DNA of 64,000 bases from Veillonellaceae bacterium (GCA_012798135.1 JAAZNU010000002.1:62001-126000); one strand, 5' to 3'; shown: positions 43,377 to 53,099, numbered from the stretch's first letter. A program made the numbers and translations. Notes: a model not told the origin generated them from the sequence alone.

Positions 43377-43437
43377 ATACCAATTTAAATGGAACGGTAA
43401 TCATTCGGACCAATTCATGGGGAAAGGAAGTGAAAGA

Positions 43438-43791
43438 ATGGAGTTGCCTGTTGAATGGAGCGACGAGTATCCGGGAGCAATTACGGTGTGCGACGCCGCG
43501 GGAATCATTCTGTATATGAATCGCAAGGCAGTCAAGGTCCTAACGGGGGATGGCCCTAGCGTCATCGGGGAAAATGTTCTGGATTGCCATCCGGAACCGG
43601 CGCGCAGCAAGTTGGCGGAAATGCTCAAAACCCAGACTCCGAACACCTATACGATCGAAAAGAACGGGATCAAGAAATTAATCCATCAGTCGCCATGGTA
43701 TCAAAACGGCCAGTATATGGGCTTCGTCGAACTGTCCATAGAGATTCCCTTCCAGATGGCGCATTTTGTCCGCCTTCCCAAACAAACCTGA
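43438..43791 (+). CDS. small PAS-domain protein
   Basis: This 117-residue protein is a single PAS domain, starting at ATG 43438 after AAGGAAGTG. It shows the PAS core pattern (GAITVCDAAGIILYMNRKAV, VIGENVLDCHPE) and the terminal strand around GQYMGFVEL. With no output domain it must act by binding a ligand or another protein. Short PAS proteins of this type occur beside anaerobic catabolic operons. It is the first gene of the sigma-54-controlled unit, 75 bases before the GltS gene. Confidence 0.82.
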   Translation: MELPVEWSDEYPGAITVCDAAGIILYMNRKAVKVLTGDGPSVIGENVLDCHPEPARSKLAEMLKTQTPNTYTIEKNGIKKLIHQSPWYQNGQYMGFVELSIEIPFQMAHFVRLPKQT

Positions 43792-43866
43792 TAGAATCGG
43801 CGGATTCCATGAGGAGACTTGGCGCGAGATTGGAAAATTCATCAAATTAAATGGCGGAGGTGCAAT

Positions 43867-45105
43867 ATGGGATTGGAGTTTGTAAAGAATGTCTGGGTTC
43901 TGAAGCTGGACATGGTGGGAACGACTGCTCTGGCGGCGCTGCTGTTGATGCTGGGCTACCAGTTGCGCAAGAAAGTGAGTTTTTTTGAACGATTTTGCAT
44001 TCCGGCGCCGGTCATCGGCGGTTTTGCATTTTCGTTGCTGGCGCTATTTTGCAAGCAAATGGGGTTGATCAATTTTAACTTTACAACGACCCTGCAATCT
44101 CCATTTATGATCGCTTTCTTTACCACGGTCGGAATTGGCGGCAGTCTGGCCTTGATGAAAAAAGGCGGCAAAGGACTGATCATATATCTGGTTTCCTGCT
44201 GGTTTGTTGCGGTTTTTCAAAATGCATTCGGATCAACGTTGGCCGGATTGCTGGGCATACACCCCGTTCTTGGCGTCATGGCCGGGGCGGTTTCATTGGA
44301 AGGCGGACATGGCGCGGCGGCGGCGTTTGGGCCTACTGCCGAACAACTGGGGGTAAAGGGCGCCACGGCGGTGGCGATCGCGTCAGCGACTTACGGACTG
44401 ATTGCCGGTGGTTTGATCGGCGGCCCTATCGCCAAATGGCTGATCAGCAAATATAACGTTGCGATAAAAACCGCTGAAGGCAGCTTTGAGAGCTTCAATT
44501 CCGCGATTGGCATGGACAAGGACTCTGAAGGGGTCACCAGCCGGAACATTTTGACCATGATGACCCTCGTGCTGGTCATCATGACCTTGGGAGCCTGGGG
44601 ATCGGCAAAATTGAAAGCATTCACCGGATTTGATCTGCCAGGCTATGTCGGCGCCATGTTTGTGGCGATCGTATTTCGCAATATTAATGATTCCGCCCCG
44701 TTCATCAAAATTAATCTGAAAGCCGTTGATATCATTGCCGACGTGTCCATCGGCATTTTCCTGACTATGGCGATGATGACGCTGCGGATTTGGGAACTGT
44801 ATGATCTGGCGCTGCCGCTGATCGTCATTCTGGTGTTGCAAACCATCGCCTTGGCCCTGTTCGCGATTTTTGTCCTGTTCCGGGCTCTGGGCAAAGATTA
44901 TGACGCGGTAGTAATCGTGTCCGGCCTGATGGGGCACGGTCTGGGCGCGACTCCGAATGCTGTCGCCAACATGGGAGCTGTCTGTGAACGGTACGGAGTG
45001 ATGTCACATAAGGCGTTCCTGATCGTTCCCCTGTGCGGCGCCGTGTTGATCGATTTGGTTGGGATTCCCAATATTGTCTGGTTCATCAATTATCTGACAA
45101 AATAG
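43867..45105 (+). CDS. gltS: GltS-family sodium/glutamate symporter
   Basis: This 412-residue inner-membrane protein belongs to the GltS (ESS) family of Na+-coupled glutamate transporters. It has about ten to twelve helices in two inverted halves, each with a Gly-rich re-entrant loop. Family marks are the PAPVIGGF segment, the GGHGAAAAFGP motif in the first half, and the GLMGHGLGATPNAVANM motif in the second. The ATG at 43867 follows GGCGGAGG. The next genes handle formimino-glutamate, so the substrate may be glutamate or a close relative such as N-formimino-glutamate. Confidence 0.93.
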   Translation: MGLEFVKNVWVLKLDMVGTTALAALLLMLGYQLRKKVSFFERFCIPAPVIGGFAFSLLALFCKQMGLINFNFTTTLQSPFMIAFFTTVGIGGSLALMKKGGKGLIIYLVSCWFVAVFQNAFGSTLAGLLGIHPVLGVMAGAVSLEGGHGAAAAFGPTAEQLGVKGATAVAIASATYGLIAGGLIGGPIAKWLISKYNVAIKTAEGSFESFNSAIGMDKDSEGVTSRNILTMMTLVLVIMTLGAWGSAKLKAFTGFDLPGYVGAMFVAIVFRNINDSAPFIKINLKAVDIIADVSIGIFLTMAMMTLRIWELYDLALPLIVILVLQTIALALFAIFVLFRALGKDYDAVVIVSGLMGHGLGATPNAVANMGAVCERYGVMSHKAFLIVPLCGAVLIDLVGIPNIVWFINYLTK

Positions 45106-45121
45106 AACGGAGGAAAAGATT

Positions 45122-46021
45122 ATGCCGAAATTAGTCGAATGTGTACCGAACTTTAGTGAGGGCCGCCGGCCAGAAGTCATTGAAGCGATCACCGACGAGG
45201 TCCGTAAAGTTGCCGGAGTCAAATTGCTCGATGTGAAGCCGGACGCCAGCCACAACCGGGTGGTAGTGACATTTGTCGGCGAGCCGCAAGCCGTGAAGTT
45301 GGCCGCGTTCAACAGTTGCAAGAAGGCCGCCGAACTCATTGACATGGAAAAGCATCATGGTGAACATCCCCGGATCGGCGCTACCGATGTCATTCCGTTC
45401 ATTCCGGTCAAAGACGTCACGATGGAAGAATGCGTCGTGCTGGCCAATGAACTGGCCGCCGAAATCGCCGACAAACTGGCAATTCCGGTCTATCTGTACG
45501 AGGAGGCCGCCCGTATCCCCACTCGCCGGGCTTTGCCGGACATTCGCAAGGGGCAGTACGAAGGTCTGAAAGAAGAAATTGTAAAACCGGAGCGTAAGCC
45601 TGATTACGGGCCGGTCCGCATGCATCCAAGCGCCGGCGCTACTGTGGTGGGAGCGCGCCAGTTCCTGGTCGCCTACAACATAAATTTGGACACCGATGAT
45701 GTGAGCATCGCCAAAAAAATCGCCAATTGCATTCGGGAAGCAAAAGGCGGCTTCAAGTACGTGCGGGCGATGGGAATCAGCGTCAATGTGCGGGGTCGCG
45801 ATGTCGCCCAAGTCACCATTAATATGGTGAACTATCAGGGGACACCCTTGTTCCGCGTGTTTGAAACAGTCAAGAACGAAGCGGCCCGATATGGCGTGAA
45901 TGTCATCGGCAGCGAGATTATCGGCCTTACGCCATTACAGGCGTTGCTGGATGTCGCCGAATATTATCTGCGGTTGGACGGATTCGAGCGGTCGCAGGTT
46001 TTTGAAGAAACCTTATCTTAA
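45122..46021 (+). CDS. ftcD: glutamate formimidoyltransferase
   Basis: This 299-residue enzyme transfers the formimino group from N-formimino-L-glutamate to tetrahydrofolate, the last step of histidine breakdown to glutamate. Conserved blocks include CVPNFSEGRR at the N-terminus, the HHGEHPRIGATD motif with the catalytic histidine, and GARQFLVAYNINL. It matches the single-domain bacterial form, the transferase half of the mammalian bifunctional enzyme. It lies 16 bases after gltS and 25 before the cyclodeaminase gene. No histidine ammonia-lyase or urocanase is in the window. Confidence 0.94.
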   Translation: MPKLVECVPNFSEGRRPEVIEAITDEVRKVAGVKLLDVKPDASHNRVVVTFVGEPQAVKLAAFNSCKKAAELIDMEKHHGEHPRIGATDVIPFIPVKDVTMEECVVLANELAAEIADKLAIPVYLYEEAARIPTRRALPDIRKGQYEGLKEEIVKPERKPDYGPVRMHPSAGATVVGARQFLVAYNINLDTDDVSIAKKIANCIREAKGGFKYVRAMGISVNVRGRDVAQVTINMVNYQGTPLFRVFETVKNEAARYGVNVIGSEIIGLTPLQALLDVAEYYLRLDGFERSQVFEETLS

Positions 46022-46046
46022 ACAAGCCGGAAGCGGGTGATACAGC

Positions 46047-46673
46047 ATGAAATTAGTGGATTATAAAGTGACGGAATTTATGCAACTGCTGGCATCGGAA
46101 GCGCCGGCGCCCGGCGGCGGCTCGGCTGCTGCATTGGCCGGGGCTACGGGGGCAGCCTTGGCGGCCATGGTTGCCGCACTGACGCTGGGTAAAGAGAAAT
46201 ACCGCGAACATGAAGCACAGACGATCGCGTTGCAAAACAATGGTAAAAAAATGCAGGCGCGTTTTCTGGAATTGATCGATGCGGATACGGCGGCGTTCAA
46301 TGATGTGTCCGCCGCTTACAAACTGCCGAAGCAGACGGTGGAAGAAAAAGCAATCCGACAAGAAGCGATTGAAGCAGCACTGAAGAACGCGACGCAAACA
46401 CCTTTCGCCATGATGGAGACGGCCAGGGAGTGTTTGCAAGTTGTGGCGGACGCCGTGGGAAAAACCAATGCGTCGGCGGCGAGCGATCTCGGAGTGGCGG
46501 CATATTCACTGCGGGCCGCGGCCGAGGGAGCCTGGCTGAACGTCTTGATCAATCTCGGCGGGATAAAAGATGCAACGTTCGTGGTTCATTACAAAGACGC
46601 TGGCGGCAGACTCCTGACCGAAGTCGACACGCTGGCGGCAACGGTGAGCCGGCAAATCTTGGCGTCCTTGTAA
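46047..46673 (+). CDS. fchA: formimidoyltetrahydrofolate cyclodeaminase
   Basis: This 208-residue helical protein converts 5-formimino-tetrahydrofolate to 5,10-methenyl-tetrahydrofolate and ammonia. The family signature APGGGSAAALAGATGAAL near residues 18-38 is intact, and the rest forms the expected long helices (for example NATQTPFAMMETA). It matches the stand-alone FchA form in clostridia. With the transferase upstream, it feeds one-carbon units into the folate pool, where methenyl-THF can yield formate and ATP. It is the last gene of the sigma-54 operon as seen here. Confidence 0.92.
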   Translation: MKLVDYKVTEFMQLLASEAPAPGGGSAAALAGATGAALAAMVAALTLGKEKYREHEAQTIALQNNGKKMQARFLELIDADTAAFNDVSAAYKLPKQTVEEKAIRQEAIEAALKNATQTPFAMMETARECLQVVADAVGKTNASAASDLGVAAYSLRAAAEGAWLNVLINLGGIKDATFVVHYKDAGGRLLTEVDTLAATVSRQILASL

Positions 46674-46744
46674 AGGAAGGCGTTCCCCAATGACGGTTGC
46701 CGTTCCGCCCGCCACGTCCATTCTCCTTCTTTTGAGCGGGAATA

Positions 46745-46753
46745 TGGTATAAT
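46745..46753 (+). promoter_or_regulatory. extended -10 promoter of the single-domain USP gene
   Basis: TGGTATAAT (TG at 46746-46747 region, TATAAT 46748-46753) matches TGnTATAAT and lies about 40 bases before the GTG start. No good -35 is present. The tandem USP gene at 1492 has the same arrangement. Confidence 0.6.
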
Positions 46754-46793
46754 AAAACCGGAACGATGACAAGAATAGGGGAGGTGCATCCAC

Positions 46794-47249
46794 GTGGCAC
46801 GGATACGGAAAATCTTGGTGGCGTACGATGGGTCGCCCCAGAGCAAGGAAGCGTTGGCTTGGGCTGTTGATTTGAGTCTGCTGAATAAGGCGCAGGTTTG
46901 CGTGGCCAAAGTAATCGAGGCGATGTCGATCGCTGAAATGACAGCCTTGTACGAGGCCGGGTCTGGTGACGACTTGGTTGCCTATATTGAAGAAGTAAAA
47001 GCAACGGATCGACGTCTTCTGGAGGATGCCATTGCCACAATTGGACAGAGAAAAGGCGTGGCAATCACTACGGCCCTCTTGAACGGCAATATCGCTGCGG
47101 CGCTCATCAATTACGCGAAAGAAACCGGAATGGATATGATTGTGGCTGGCACCAAGGGTCATGGGGCTTTGGAAGGGCTGCTGATGGGCAGCGTAACCAG
47201 GCATTTGGTCAGCTTATCACCGATCCCTGTTTTGGTGGTCAAAGACTGA
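46794..47249 (+). CDS. universal stress protein (single domain)
   Basis: This 151-residue protein is one UspA domain. It opens with KILVAYDGSPQSKEAL and has the ATP-binding signature GTKGHG...MGSVTRHL near the C-terminus. It is a paralogue of each half of the tandem protein at 1492, most like its first half. The GTG start at 46794 follows GGGGAGG. It has its own extended -10 promoter and a strong terminator, so it is a separate unit from the formimino-transfer genes 120 bases upstream. Confidence 0.93.
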   Translation: MARIRKILVAYDGSPQSKEALAWAVDLSLLNKAQVCVAKVIEAMSIAEMTALYEAGSGDDLVAYIEEVKATDRRLLEDAIATIGQRKGVAITTALLNGNIAAALINYAKETGMDMIVAGTKGHGALEGLLMGSVTRHLVSLSPIPVLVVKD

Positions 47250-47277
47250 TTCGGGGCTGAACCCAAAATTAGCACAG

Positions 47278-47306
47278 AAAACGCCAGGCTGATTGCCTGG
47301 CGTTTT
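47278..47306. terminator. bidirectional terminator between USP and CheV genes
   Basis: A perfect 12-bp stem (AAAACGCCAGGC with GCCTGGCGTTTT, 5-base loop) lies between two convergent genes and works in both directions. Confidence 0.92.
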
Positions 47307-47328
47307 CACGTCAAAAGAACAATTTTGT

Positions 47329-48234
47329 CTACTGGAGGGAAATTTTTTGGTCCACGATGCCGATCAGTTGCTCAATTTCCGGTTTGGTTACCTGGGCGTA
47401 GGCGCCGAGCGCCTCCCCTTTCAAACGCATTTCCTCGTTGATCAGTGAGGAAAAAATCACGACCGGCAGTTCTTTGAGCCGGGGATGGCTTTTAATGCGC
47501 TTGGTCAAATGATGGCCGTCCATTTGCGGCATTTCGATGTCGGTGATGATCATTTGGATTGTATCGGTGACCGGCGCATCGCCTTCGACCATGGCCTCCA
47601 GCTTATCCCAGGCTTCCTGGCCGTTCTCATTGCTAATCGTGTTATACCCGGCCGTATGCAGGGTGCCGAGAAGCAGATCCCTCAGCATCCGGGAATCTTC
47701 CGCGATCAGGACGGTCTTCTGCTGACGGAGCTTCATCAGATCGGGCGTGGAGGTCGGAACCACCATCATTTTTTTGTTCATCTCCGGATTGACATCCGCG
47801 AGAATTTTTTCAAAGTCCAGCAGGATAATCATGCGTTCCGCCATTTTTACGATGCCCACGACCAGATCCGAGCCGGCGATGTGGGGTGCAGGTTCCATCT
47901 GGGTCCAGGAGATGCGGTGAATGCGGTACACGGCATCCACTTTAAACCCGACATGGAAGTTGTTGATTTCGCAGACAATGATTTTGAAGTCGTCCGACGT
48001 CGGCGGCGCGTTCAGGGCGCGGGCCAGATTGACCAGCGGTATGACCCGGGAACGCAGGGTGAATACTCCGTCCAGATTCGGATGGGACCTGGCAATAAAG
48101 GTGACGGGAACAGCGTTGATGACTTCGCGGACTTTTGCCACATTCAGGCCATAATAGACGCCGCCGACCGAAAACTCGATGATCTCAAACTCGTTCGTTC
48201 CCGATTCCAGCAAGATTCCTTTATTGTCTTCCAT
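47329..48234 (-). CDS. cheV: chemotaxis coupling protein CheV
   Basis: This 301-residue protein has an N-terminal CheW-like domain (about 12-150) and a C-terminal receiver domain (about 175-298). The CheW part shows the VYYGLNVAKVREVIN and LVNLARAL segments. The receiver has the phospho-acceptor Asp in MIITDIEMPQMDG and the acidic pair in IAEDSRML. CheV couples chemoreceptors to CheA and adapts the response. I chose the start at 48234, with AGGAGGG just upstream, over the longer reading. Convergent genes end together at a shared terminator. Confidence 0.93.
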   Translation of the reverse strand: MEDNKGILLESGTNEFEIIEFSVGGVYYGLNVAKVREVINAVPVTFIARSHPNLDGVFTLRSRVIPLVNLARALNAPPTSDDFKIIVCEINNFHVGFKVDAVYRIHRISWTQMEPAPHIAGSDLVVGIVKMAERMIILLDFEKILADVNPEMNKKMMVVPTSTPDLMKLRQQKTVLIAEDSRMLRDLLLGTLHTAGYNTISNENGQEAWDKLEAMVEGDAPVTDTIQMIITDIEMPQMDGHHLTKRIKSHPRLKELPVVIFSSLINEEMRLKGEALGAYAQVTKPEIEQLIGIVDQKISLQ

Positions 48235-48310
48235 CGCGCCCTCCTGCAAAATCCCGATTCATAACTAGATATTTACTATTCGTTTTGAAATGGTAAAATC
48301 CTTCTTTTGC

Positions 48311-51300
48311 TTATTTGAGCACGGTTGTTGGCGATGCCGGCGAGGATGGCTGAATTTTAAACCATGCCGCGTACATGACCGGCAGGACCAACAATGTCAG
48401 CACTGTGGCGCCGAATAAACCACCGGCAATAGCGATGGCCATGGGCCCCCAGAACGTACTGGGAACGAGCGGTGCCATGCCTAAAATTGCGGCGGCGGCG
48501 GTCAACATGATGGGACGGAAACGTAGGACCGCCGAATCGATGATAGCATTCCAAGGGGCTTGCCCACCAGCGATGTGTTTTTCGATCTGGTCGATTAAGA
48601 TGACGGAGTTTCGGATAATCATGCCGCCCAAAGCCAAAATGCCGAGTTCGGCGACAAAGCCGATGGGTTTAAAGGTGGCCAGCATCAAAACGGTAACGCC
48701 GATGATGCCGAGCGGCGCCGTCAATAAGGTCAACAGCATCAGCGAAACCCGCTGCAGCTGTAGCATGAGTAAAAATACGATCACGAGGATCATGACCGGC
48801 ACCGGCTGCAGAAGAAACGCGATCGATTTGGCGCTGTTTTCCAGGGAACCGCCCACGTCGATGCTGTAGCCGGCCGGAAGTTCCTGCCGGAGAGGCGCCA
48901 GTGCCTCAAAGACTTTCTTGGTGGCATCGTTGCCGGTGATGCCGTTTTTAATTTCCGCCTGCACCGTGATGGTCGGTTTCAGATTGCGCCGCCAGATCAA
49001 ACCGTCCTCGCTATCGTAGCTGATTTTGGCGATTTGGCTGAGGGGGACAAATTTGCCGCTGCCGATGTGAATGGGCAGGTCCTTGATCCGGGACAAGTCT
49101 TTCCGGTCTTGGGGATTCATCCGAAAGACAATGGCGATCGTTTTGTCTTCCTGCCGGAATTCGGCGATGGCCGCACCGGACAATTGCATTTGCAAACTTG
49201 TTGCCAGAGTCTGGTTGTCGATGCCGAGCATGCGCGCTTTGTCCTGGTCGACTGCGAGACGCATGATTTTGTCTTTTTCGTTCCAGTCGAGATTGACCTC
49301 GGTGAGATAGGGCTGTGCAGCCATGACTTCGCTCACCCGGTGGGCGATTTTGCGGGTCTGTTCATGATCGACGCCGCTGACCCGCAGCATCACTGGATAA
49401 GGCGAGGGCGGGCCGGTTTGCAGCAATTTTACGTGGCTACGGACGTCGGAAAATTTTTCGTTCAGAATGCCGGCGATCTTTTCCTGGAGCCGGTTACGGG
49501 ATTCCAGGTCGTTGGCGACAAAGACGAATTGCGCGTAGTTGCTGTTGGGGAGCGTGGGCTCGCTCGTCAAAATAAACCGGGGTGCTCCTTCGCCCACATG
49601 GTAGCTGAAGCTGGCTAAATCCGGGTCACTTTCGAATTCCTTGGCAAATCGGTCGGCTTGGGCCTGGGTGGCTCGGATTGCCGCACCTTCCGGCAAGGTC
49701 ATTTCGACCAGGACTTCCTTACGCAGCGAGGGCGGGAAAAATTCCTGCCGGATGAACCGAAATAGGAACAGGGAAGTCAAAAAGCACCCCAACGTAATAG
49801 TCAGGACCAGTTTGCGCTGATGCAGGCACCATGTCAGAACGCGCCGGAATAGCCGATAGAATTTGGAATCATAGACATCGTGCGCCGGATTGTGGTTTTC
49901 TTTCGGCTTGATTAACAGGAACCCCAGCAGCGGCGTGACGATGACAGACGTAAACCAAGACAGGATCAGGGAAATCGTGATGACCGTAAACAGGCTGCTG
50001 GAAAATTCCGCGGCGTTGCCTTTGGCAAAGCCGATGGGAATAAAACCGGCGCAAGTGATCAACGTACCGGTCAGCATCGGAAAAGCGGTGGCGGTATAGG
50101 CATAGCAGGCGGCATCGTAACGGTTCCAGCCCTGCTCCAGTTTGACGGACATCATTTCGATGGCAATGATGGCATCGTCCACCAAAAGACCCAATGAAAT
50201 GATCAACGCGCCCAAGGAAACTTTGTGCAGGTCGATCCCGGCCACCTTCATGCAGGCAAATACGCCGGCCAGTACCAACGGAATGCAGAGGGCGACGACG
50301 ATGCCGGTGCGCAGACCGAGGCTGACAAAACTGACCAAAAGGACGATGATAACGGCTTCGATCAGAGACTTTACGAATTCGCCAATAGAATCCTCGACGA
50401 TATCCGGTTGGTTCGAGACCTGATTGATTTCCAGCCCCAACGGCAGGTCGGTTTTGATTTTCACGATGGTTTTTTCGAGATCAGCCCCGAGCTTAAGAAT
50501 GTTGCCGCCTTTGTCCATCGACAAAGCGATCCCGACGGCCGGCTTGCCATTGAAAAACATCATCGGATCGGGCGGATCGACGAAACCGCGGGTTACAGTG
50601 GCGATGTCGCCAAGACGGAAAGTGCGGCCGGCGGCCCGAACCGGAATTTTTCGCACGTTTTCAATGCTCTCGAACATGCCGCTGACCCGCAGGTAGACAT
50701 TGTCGGAGGACGTTTCCACCATGCCGGAGGCGGTCATGGCATTTTGGGTTTTGATGGCGGCAATCAACAGATTGGGATCTATCCCCATCTGGGACAACTT
50801 GCTGCTTTCCATTTCAATGAATATTTTTTCTGCCTGTACGCCAACCAACTGAACTTTTTTGACGCTGGGAATCCCCAACAGCGTTCGCCGGATGGTTTCC
50901 GCCTGGACCCGCAAGTCTTCGTAACTATAGCCGTCGCCGGTCAAAGCATAAATAGAGCCGAAAACGTCGTCGAACCGGTCGTTGAAATAAGGCCCCATGA
51001 CTCCACTGGGCAGAGAAGTCTTAATATCGTTTACCATGTTGCGTACTTCCAGCCAAGTGGGGCGGATATCCTTTTCCGGCGTGCCTTCTTTCAGAACGAC
51101 GTAGATAATGGATTGACCCGGCCGGGAATAGCTTTTCAGATAATCAATGCCGGGGGTATCCTGTAGTTTTTTCTCGATCTTGTCCGTAACCTGTTCTTCG
51201 ACTTCCCGGGCGCTCGCCCCCGGCCAGGCCACAGAAACAACCATTTGCCGGATAACAAAGTCGGGGTCTTCCATGCGACCGAGTTGCCGATAAGAAAAGA

Positions 51301-51385
51301 TTCCCGCAATGAAAATCATGACAATGGTGAAATACACAAATTCCTTATGCCGAAACGCCAGCTCGGTCAGATTGAACTGTTTCAA
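48311..51385 (-). CDS. RND-family efflux pump, inner-membrane subunit
   Basis: This 1024-residue protein is a full-length RND transporter with twelve helices: one at about 15-33, two large periplasmic loops (about 35-330 and 555-860), and helix blocks near 335-530 and 865-1010. The GLLVDDAIIAIEMM segment in helix 4 holds the proton-relay aspartate pair. The sequence is closer to the AcrB/MexF hydrophobe pumps (HAE1) than to metal pumps. It exports hydrophobic compounds through an outer-membrane channel not encoded here. The start overlaps the adaptor stop by 4 bases. Confidence 0.94.
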   Translation of the reverse strand: MKQFNLTELAFRHKEFVYFTIVMIFIAGIFSYRQLGRMEDPDFVIRQMVVSVAWPGASAREVEEQVTDKIEKKLQDTPGIDYLKSYSRPGQSIIYVVLKEGTPEKDIRPTWLEVRNMVNDIKTSLPSGVMGPYFNDRFDDVFGSIYALTGDGYSYEDLRVQAETIRRTLLGIPSVKKVQLVGVQAEKIFIEMESSKLSQMGIDPNLLIAAIKTQNAMTASGMVETSSDNVYLRVSGMFESIENVRKIPVRAAGRTFRLGDIATVTRGFVDPPDPMMFFNGKPAVGIALSMDKGGNILKLGADLEKTIVKIKTDLPLGLEINQVSNQPDIVEDSIGEFVKSLIEAVIIVLLVSFVSLGLRTGIVVALCIPLVLAGVFACMKVAGIDLHKVSLGALIISLGLLVDDAIIAIEMMSVKLEQGWNRYDAACYAYTATAFPMLTGTLITCAGFIPIGFAKGNAAEFSSSLFTVITISLILSWFTSVIVTPLLGFLLIKPKENHNPAHDVYDSKFYRLFRRVLTWCLHQRKLVLTITLGCFLTSLFLFRFIRQEFFPPSLRKEVLVEMTLPEGAAIRATQAQADRFAKEFESDPDLASFSYHVGEGAPRFILTSEPTLPNSNYAQFVFVANDLESRNRLQEKIAGILNEKFSDVRSHVKLLQTGPPSPYPVMLRVSGVDHEQTRKIAHRVSEVMAAQPYLTEVNLDWNEKDKIMRLAVDQDKARMLGIDNQTLATSLQMQLSGAAIAEFRQEDKTIAIVFRMNPQDRKDLSRIKDLPIHIGSGKFVPLSQIAKISYDSEDGLIWRRNLKPTITVQAEIKNGITGNDATKKVFEALAPLRQELPAGYSIDVGGSLENSAKSIAFLLQPVPVMILVIVFLLMLQLQRVSLMLLTLLTAPLGIIGVTVLMLATFKPIGFVAELGILALGGMIIRNSVILIDQIEKHIAGGQAPWNAIIDSAVLRFRPIMLTAAAAILGMAPLVPSTFWGPMAIAIAGGLFGATVLTLLVLPVMYAAWFKIQPSSPASPTTVLK

Positions 51386-52494
51386 ATCTGATCACCTGCC
51401 AGCCGAACTTTTTGCCCCTCTTTTAGCTTATGCACACCGGCGGTGATGATGATATCCTTGTCGGCCAGACCCTCTAGCACCTGCAACGAGCCATCGCCAA
51501 ACTCTCCAATTTTGACAGGCCGCAAGCTGGCTGTTCCATCCTTGACAATCCAGACGGAGGGAGAGGCGCCTGTTTGATAAATAGCTGACAGAGGAACAAC
51601 TACGGCGGTTTGCTGTCCAACGTTGGCAACACTGACGCTGGCGGTCATCCCCAGCTTCAGTTCGGGCGGCGGATTGACCAGCTGGATTCGTACTTTATAA
51701 GTTCGGGACACTTTATCGGCAATCGGAGCCATTTCGCGGACGGCTCCTTCCACTGTCCGGCCAGGCAAAGCCCAGAAGCTTACCTGAATCCGGGAGGCAT
51801 TGCGGATTGCTTCGTAGCGGTTTTCCGGAATTTCCATCTCGATTTCCTGCTCGCCGTCCTGAACAAGCGTCAGAATCGTTTGGCCGGCCGCGACCACTTG
51901 ACCGGCTTCCGCGTTGATGCTAGAAATGACGCCGGTGCTGGGCGCCCGCAGCGCGGTATATCCCAGCTGGTTCGCTCCCTGGGCGTATTGGGCGGAAGCC
52001 TGACGGGCCGCCGCCAGCGCGGCCGCGTGGGCATTGACGTATTGATCATACACGGCGCGACTGACGGCGCCTTCCTCAAACAGAGCCCGATAACGCTCCA
52101 AATTGCTTTCCGCCAGTGTCAACTGGGACTGGGCGGCGGTCACCTGGGCGGCGGTGATGTTCACGGTTTGCTGGACATCTTTGGGGTCGATTTCCATTAG
52201 AACATCCCCAGCCGACACCGTGTTTCCCAATTCTACATTGCGTCGAATGATTTTGCCGCTCACCTGAAAGGCCAAGGTTCGCTCGTACCGCCCCCGGACT
52301 TCGCCGGAATAAGTGGCGGCGGACTTGCTGTCATTCAGTTTGACGGTTTGAGTTCGCACCAGCGGTGGTTGTTCAGAAACGTTTTTTTTGCCGGAAGCGC
52401 CGAACAATACAGTTGCTGCGGCTAAAATCAGAATAAAGAAGAGTATTGAGAGCAAAGAATTTTTGTGGGCCATTACGTTGTCTTTCAAGTTCAT
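51382..52494 (-). CDS. RND efflux periplasmic adaptor
   Basis: This 370-residue membrane fusion protein has an N-terminal hydrophobic anchor (about 14-32), a lipoyl half-motif (VSGKIIRRNVELGNTVSAGD), a coiled-coil hairpin (about 100-165), a second lipoyl half (APSTGVISSINAEAGQVV), a beta-barrel and a membrane-proximal domain. It links the RND pump to an outer-membrane channel. It overlaps the TetR gene upstream and the pump gene downstream by 4 bases each, so the three are tightly coupled in one operon. Confidence 0.94.
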   Translation of the reverse strand: MNLKDNVMAHKNSLLSILFFILILAAATVLFGASGKKNVSEQPPLVRTQTVKLNDSKSAATYSGEVRGRYERTLAFQVSGKIIRRNVELGNTVSAGDVLMEIDPKDVQQTVNITAAQVTAAQSQLTLAESNLERYRALFEEGAVSRAVYDQYVNAHAAALAAARQASAQYAQGANQLGYTALRAPSTGVISSINAEAGQVVAAGQTILTLVQDGEQEIEMEIPENRYEAIRNASRIQVSFWALPGRTVEGAVREMAPIADKVSRTYKVRIQLVNPPPELKLGMTASVSVANVGQQTAVVVPLSAIYQTGASPSVWIVKDGTASLRPVKIGEFGDGSLQVLEGLADKDIIITAGVHKLKEGQKVRLAGDQI

Positions 52495-53099
52495 AGCCGT
52501 TTTTCCCCCCGTTGTGCATCATTGATCAACGCATGATAGAAAAAATCCACCAGCGCTTCCGTATACAAACCCTGTTGTTCCTTGGCCGCATCGAATGGAA
52601 TTGTCCGCATGTAGCTGAAGGATTGGAACAGGCGGAAGCCAATATAGGCAACGATTTCACCGTCGACTTCCGGCCTGATTCGGCCGCACCGCTGTCCTTC
52701 GGCGATGATGTTGCCGATGATTTGAATCAGATGTTCGGTAATCATACGAGTCGACTTACCGTTCAGCATCGTGGAAAACAAGGAAGTGTCGTTTTTCAAC
52801 AGACGGGTCAAAAACGTATCCTCACTGAAATAGACGATGGAAGTTCTTAGCAGATTCAGAAGGCGGTCCAGAGGATCGGAGACTTCGCCCAGACGGCTAA
52901 AAATATTTTCCAGATCTTTGTGGCCTTCCCGTTCAATCAAACTGTCAAATAAATGTTGCTTGTCCTGGAAGCGTTCATATAGTGTTCGCTTCGAAATTCG
53001 GCAGTCGCGGCTGATCTCATCCATGGTGGTCTTTTGAAATCCAAATCGGTCAAACCGAAGCTTGGCCCGGTCCAAAATTTGGTTGTCCAGTTCGTCCAT
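52491..53099 (-). CDS. TetR-family transcriptional regulator
   Basis: This 202-residue repressor-type protein has an N-terminal helix-turn-helix (about 10-56; KTTMDEISRDCRISKRTLY then ERFQDKQHLF) and an all-helical ligand-binding domain. It is the first gene of the adaptor/RND operon and probably controls it. Its promoter (minus-strand TTGCGT, 17 bases, TATAAT) is overlaid by an imperfect 25-bp dyad at 53189-53213, a likely operator for autoregulation. The inducer is unknown, probably a pump substrate. Confidence 0.92.
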   Translation of the reverse strand: MDELDNQILDRAKLRFDRFGFQKTTMDEISRDCRISKRTLYERFQDKQHLFDSLIEREGHKDLENIFSRLGEVSDPLDRLLNLLRTSIVYFSEDTFLTRLLKNDTSLFSTMLNGKSTRMITEHLIQIIGNIIAEGQRCGRIRPEVDGEIVAYIGFRLFQSFSYMRTIPFDAAKEQQGLYTEALVDFFYHALINDAQRGEKRL

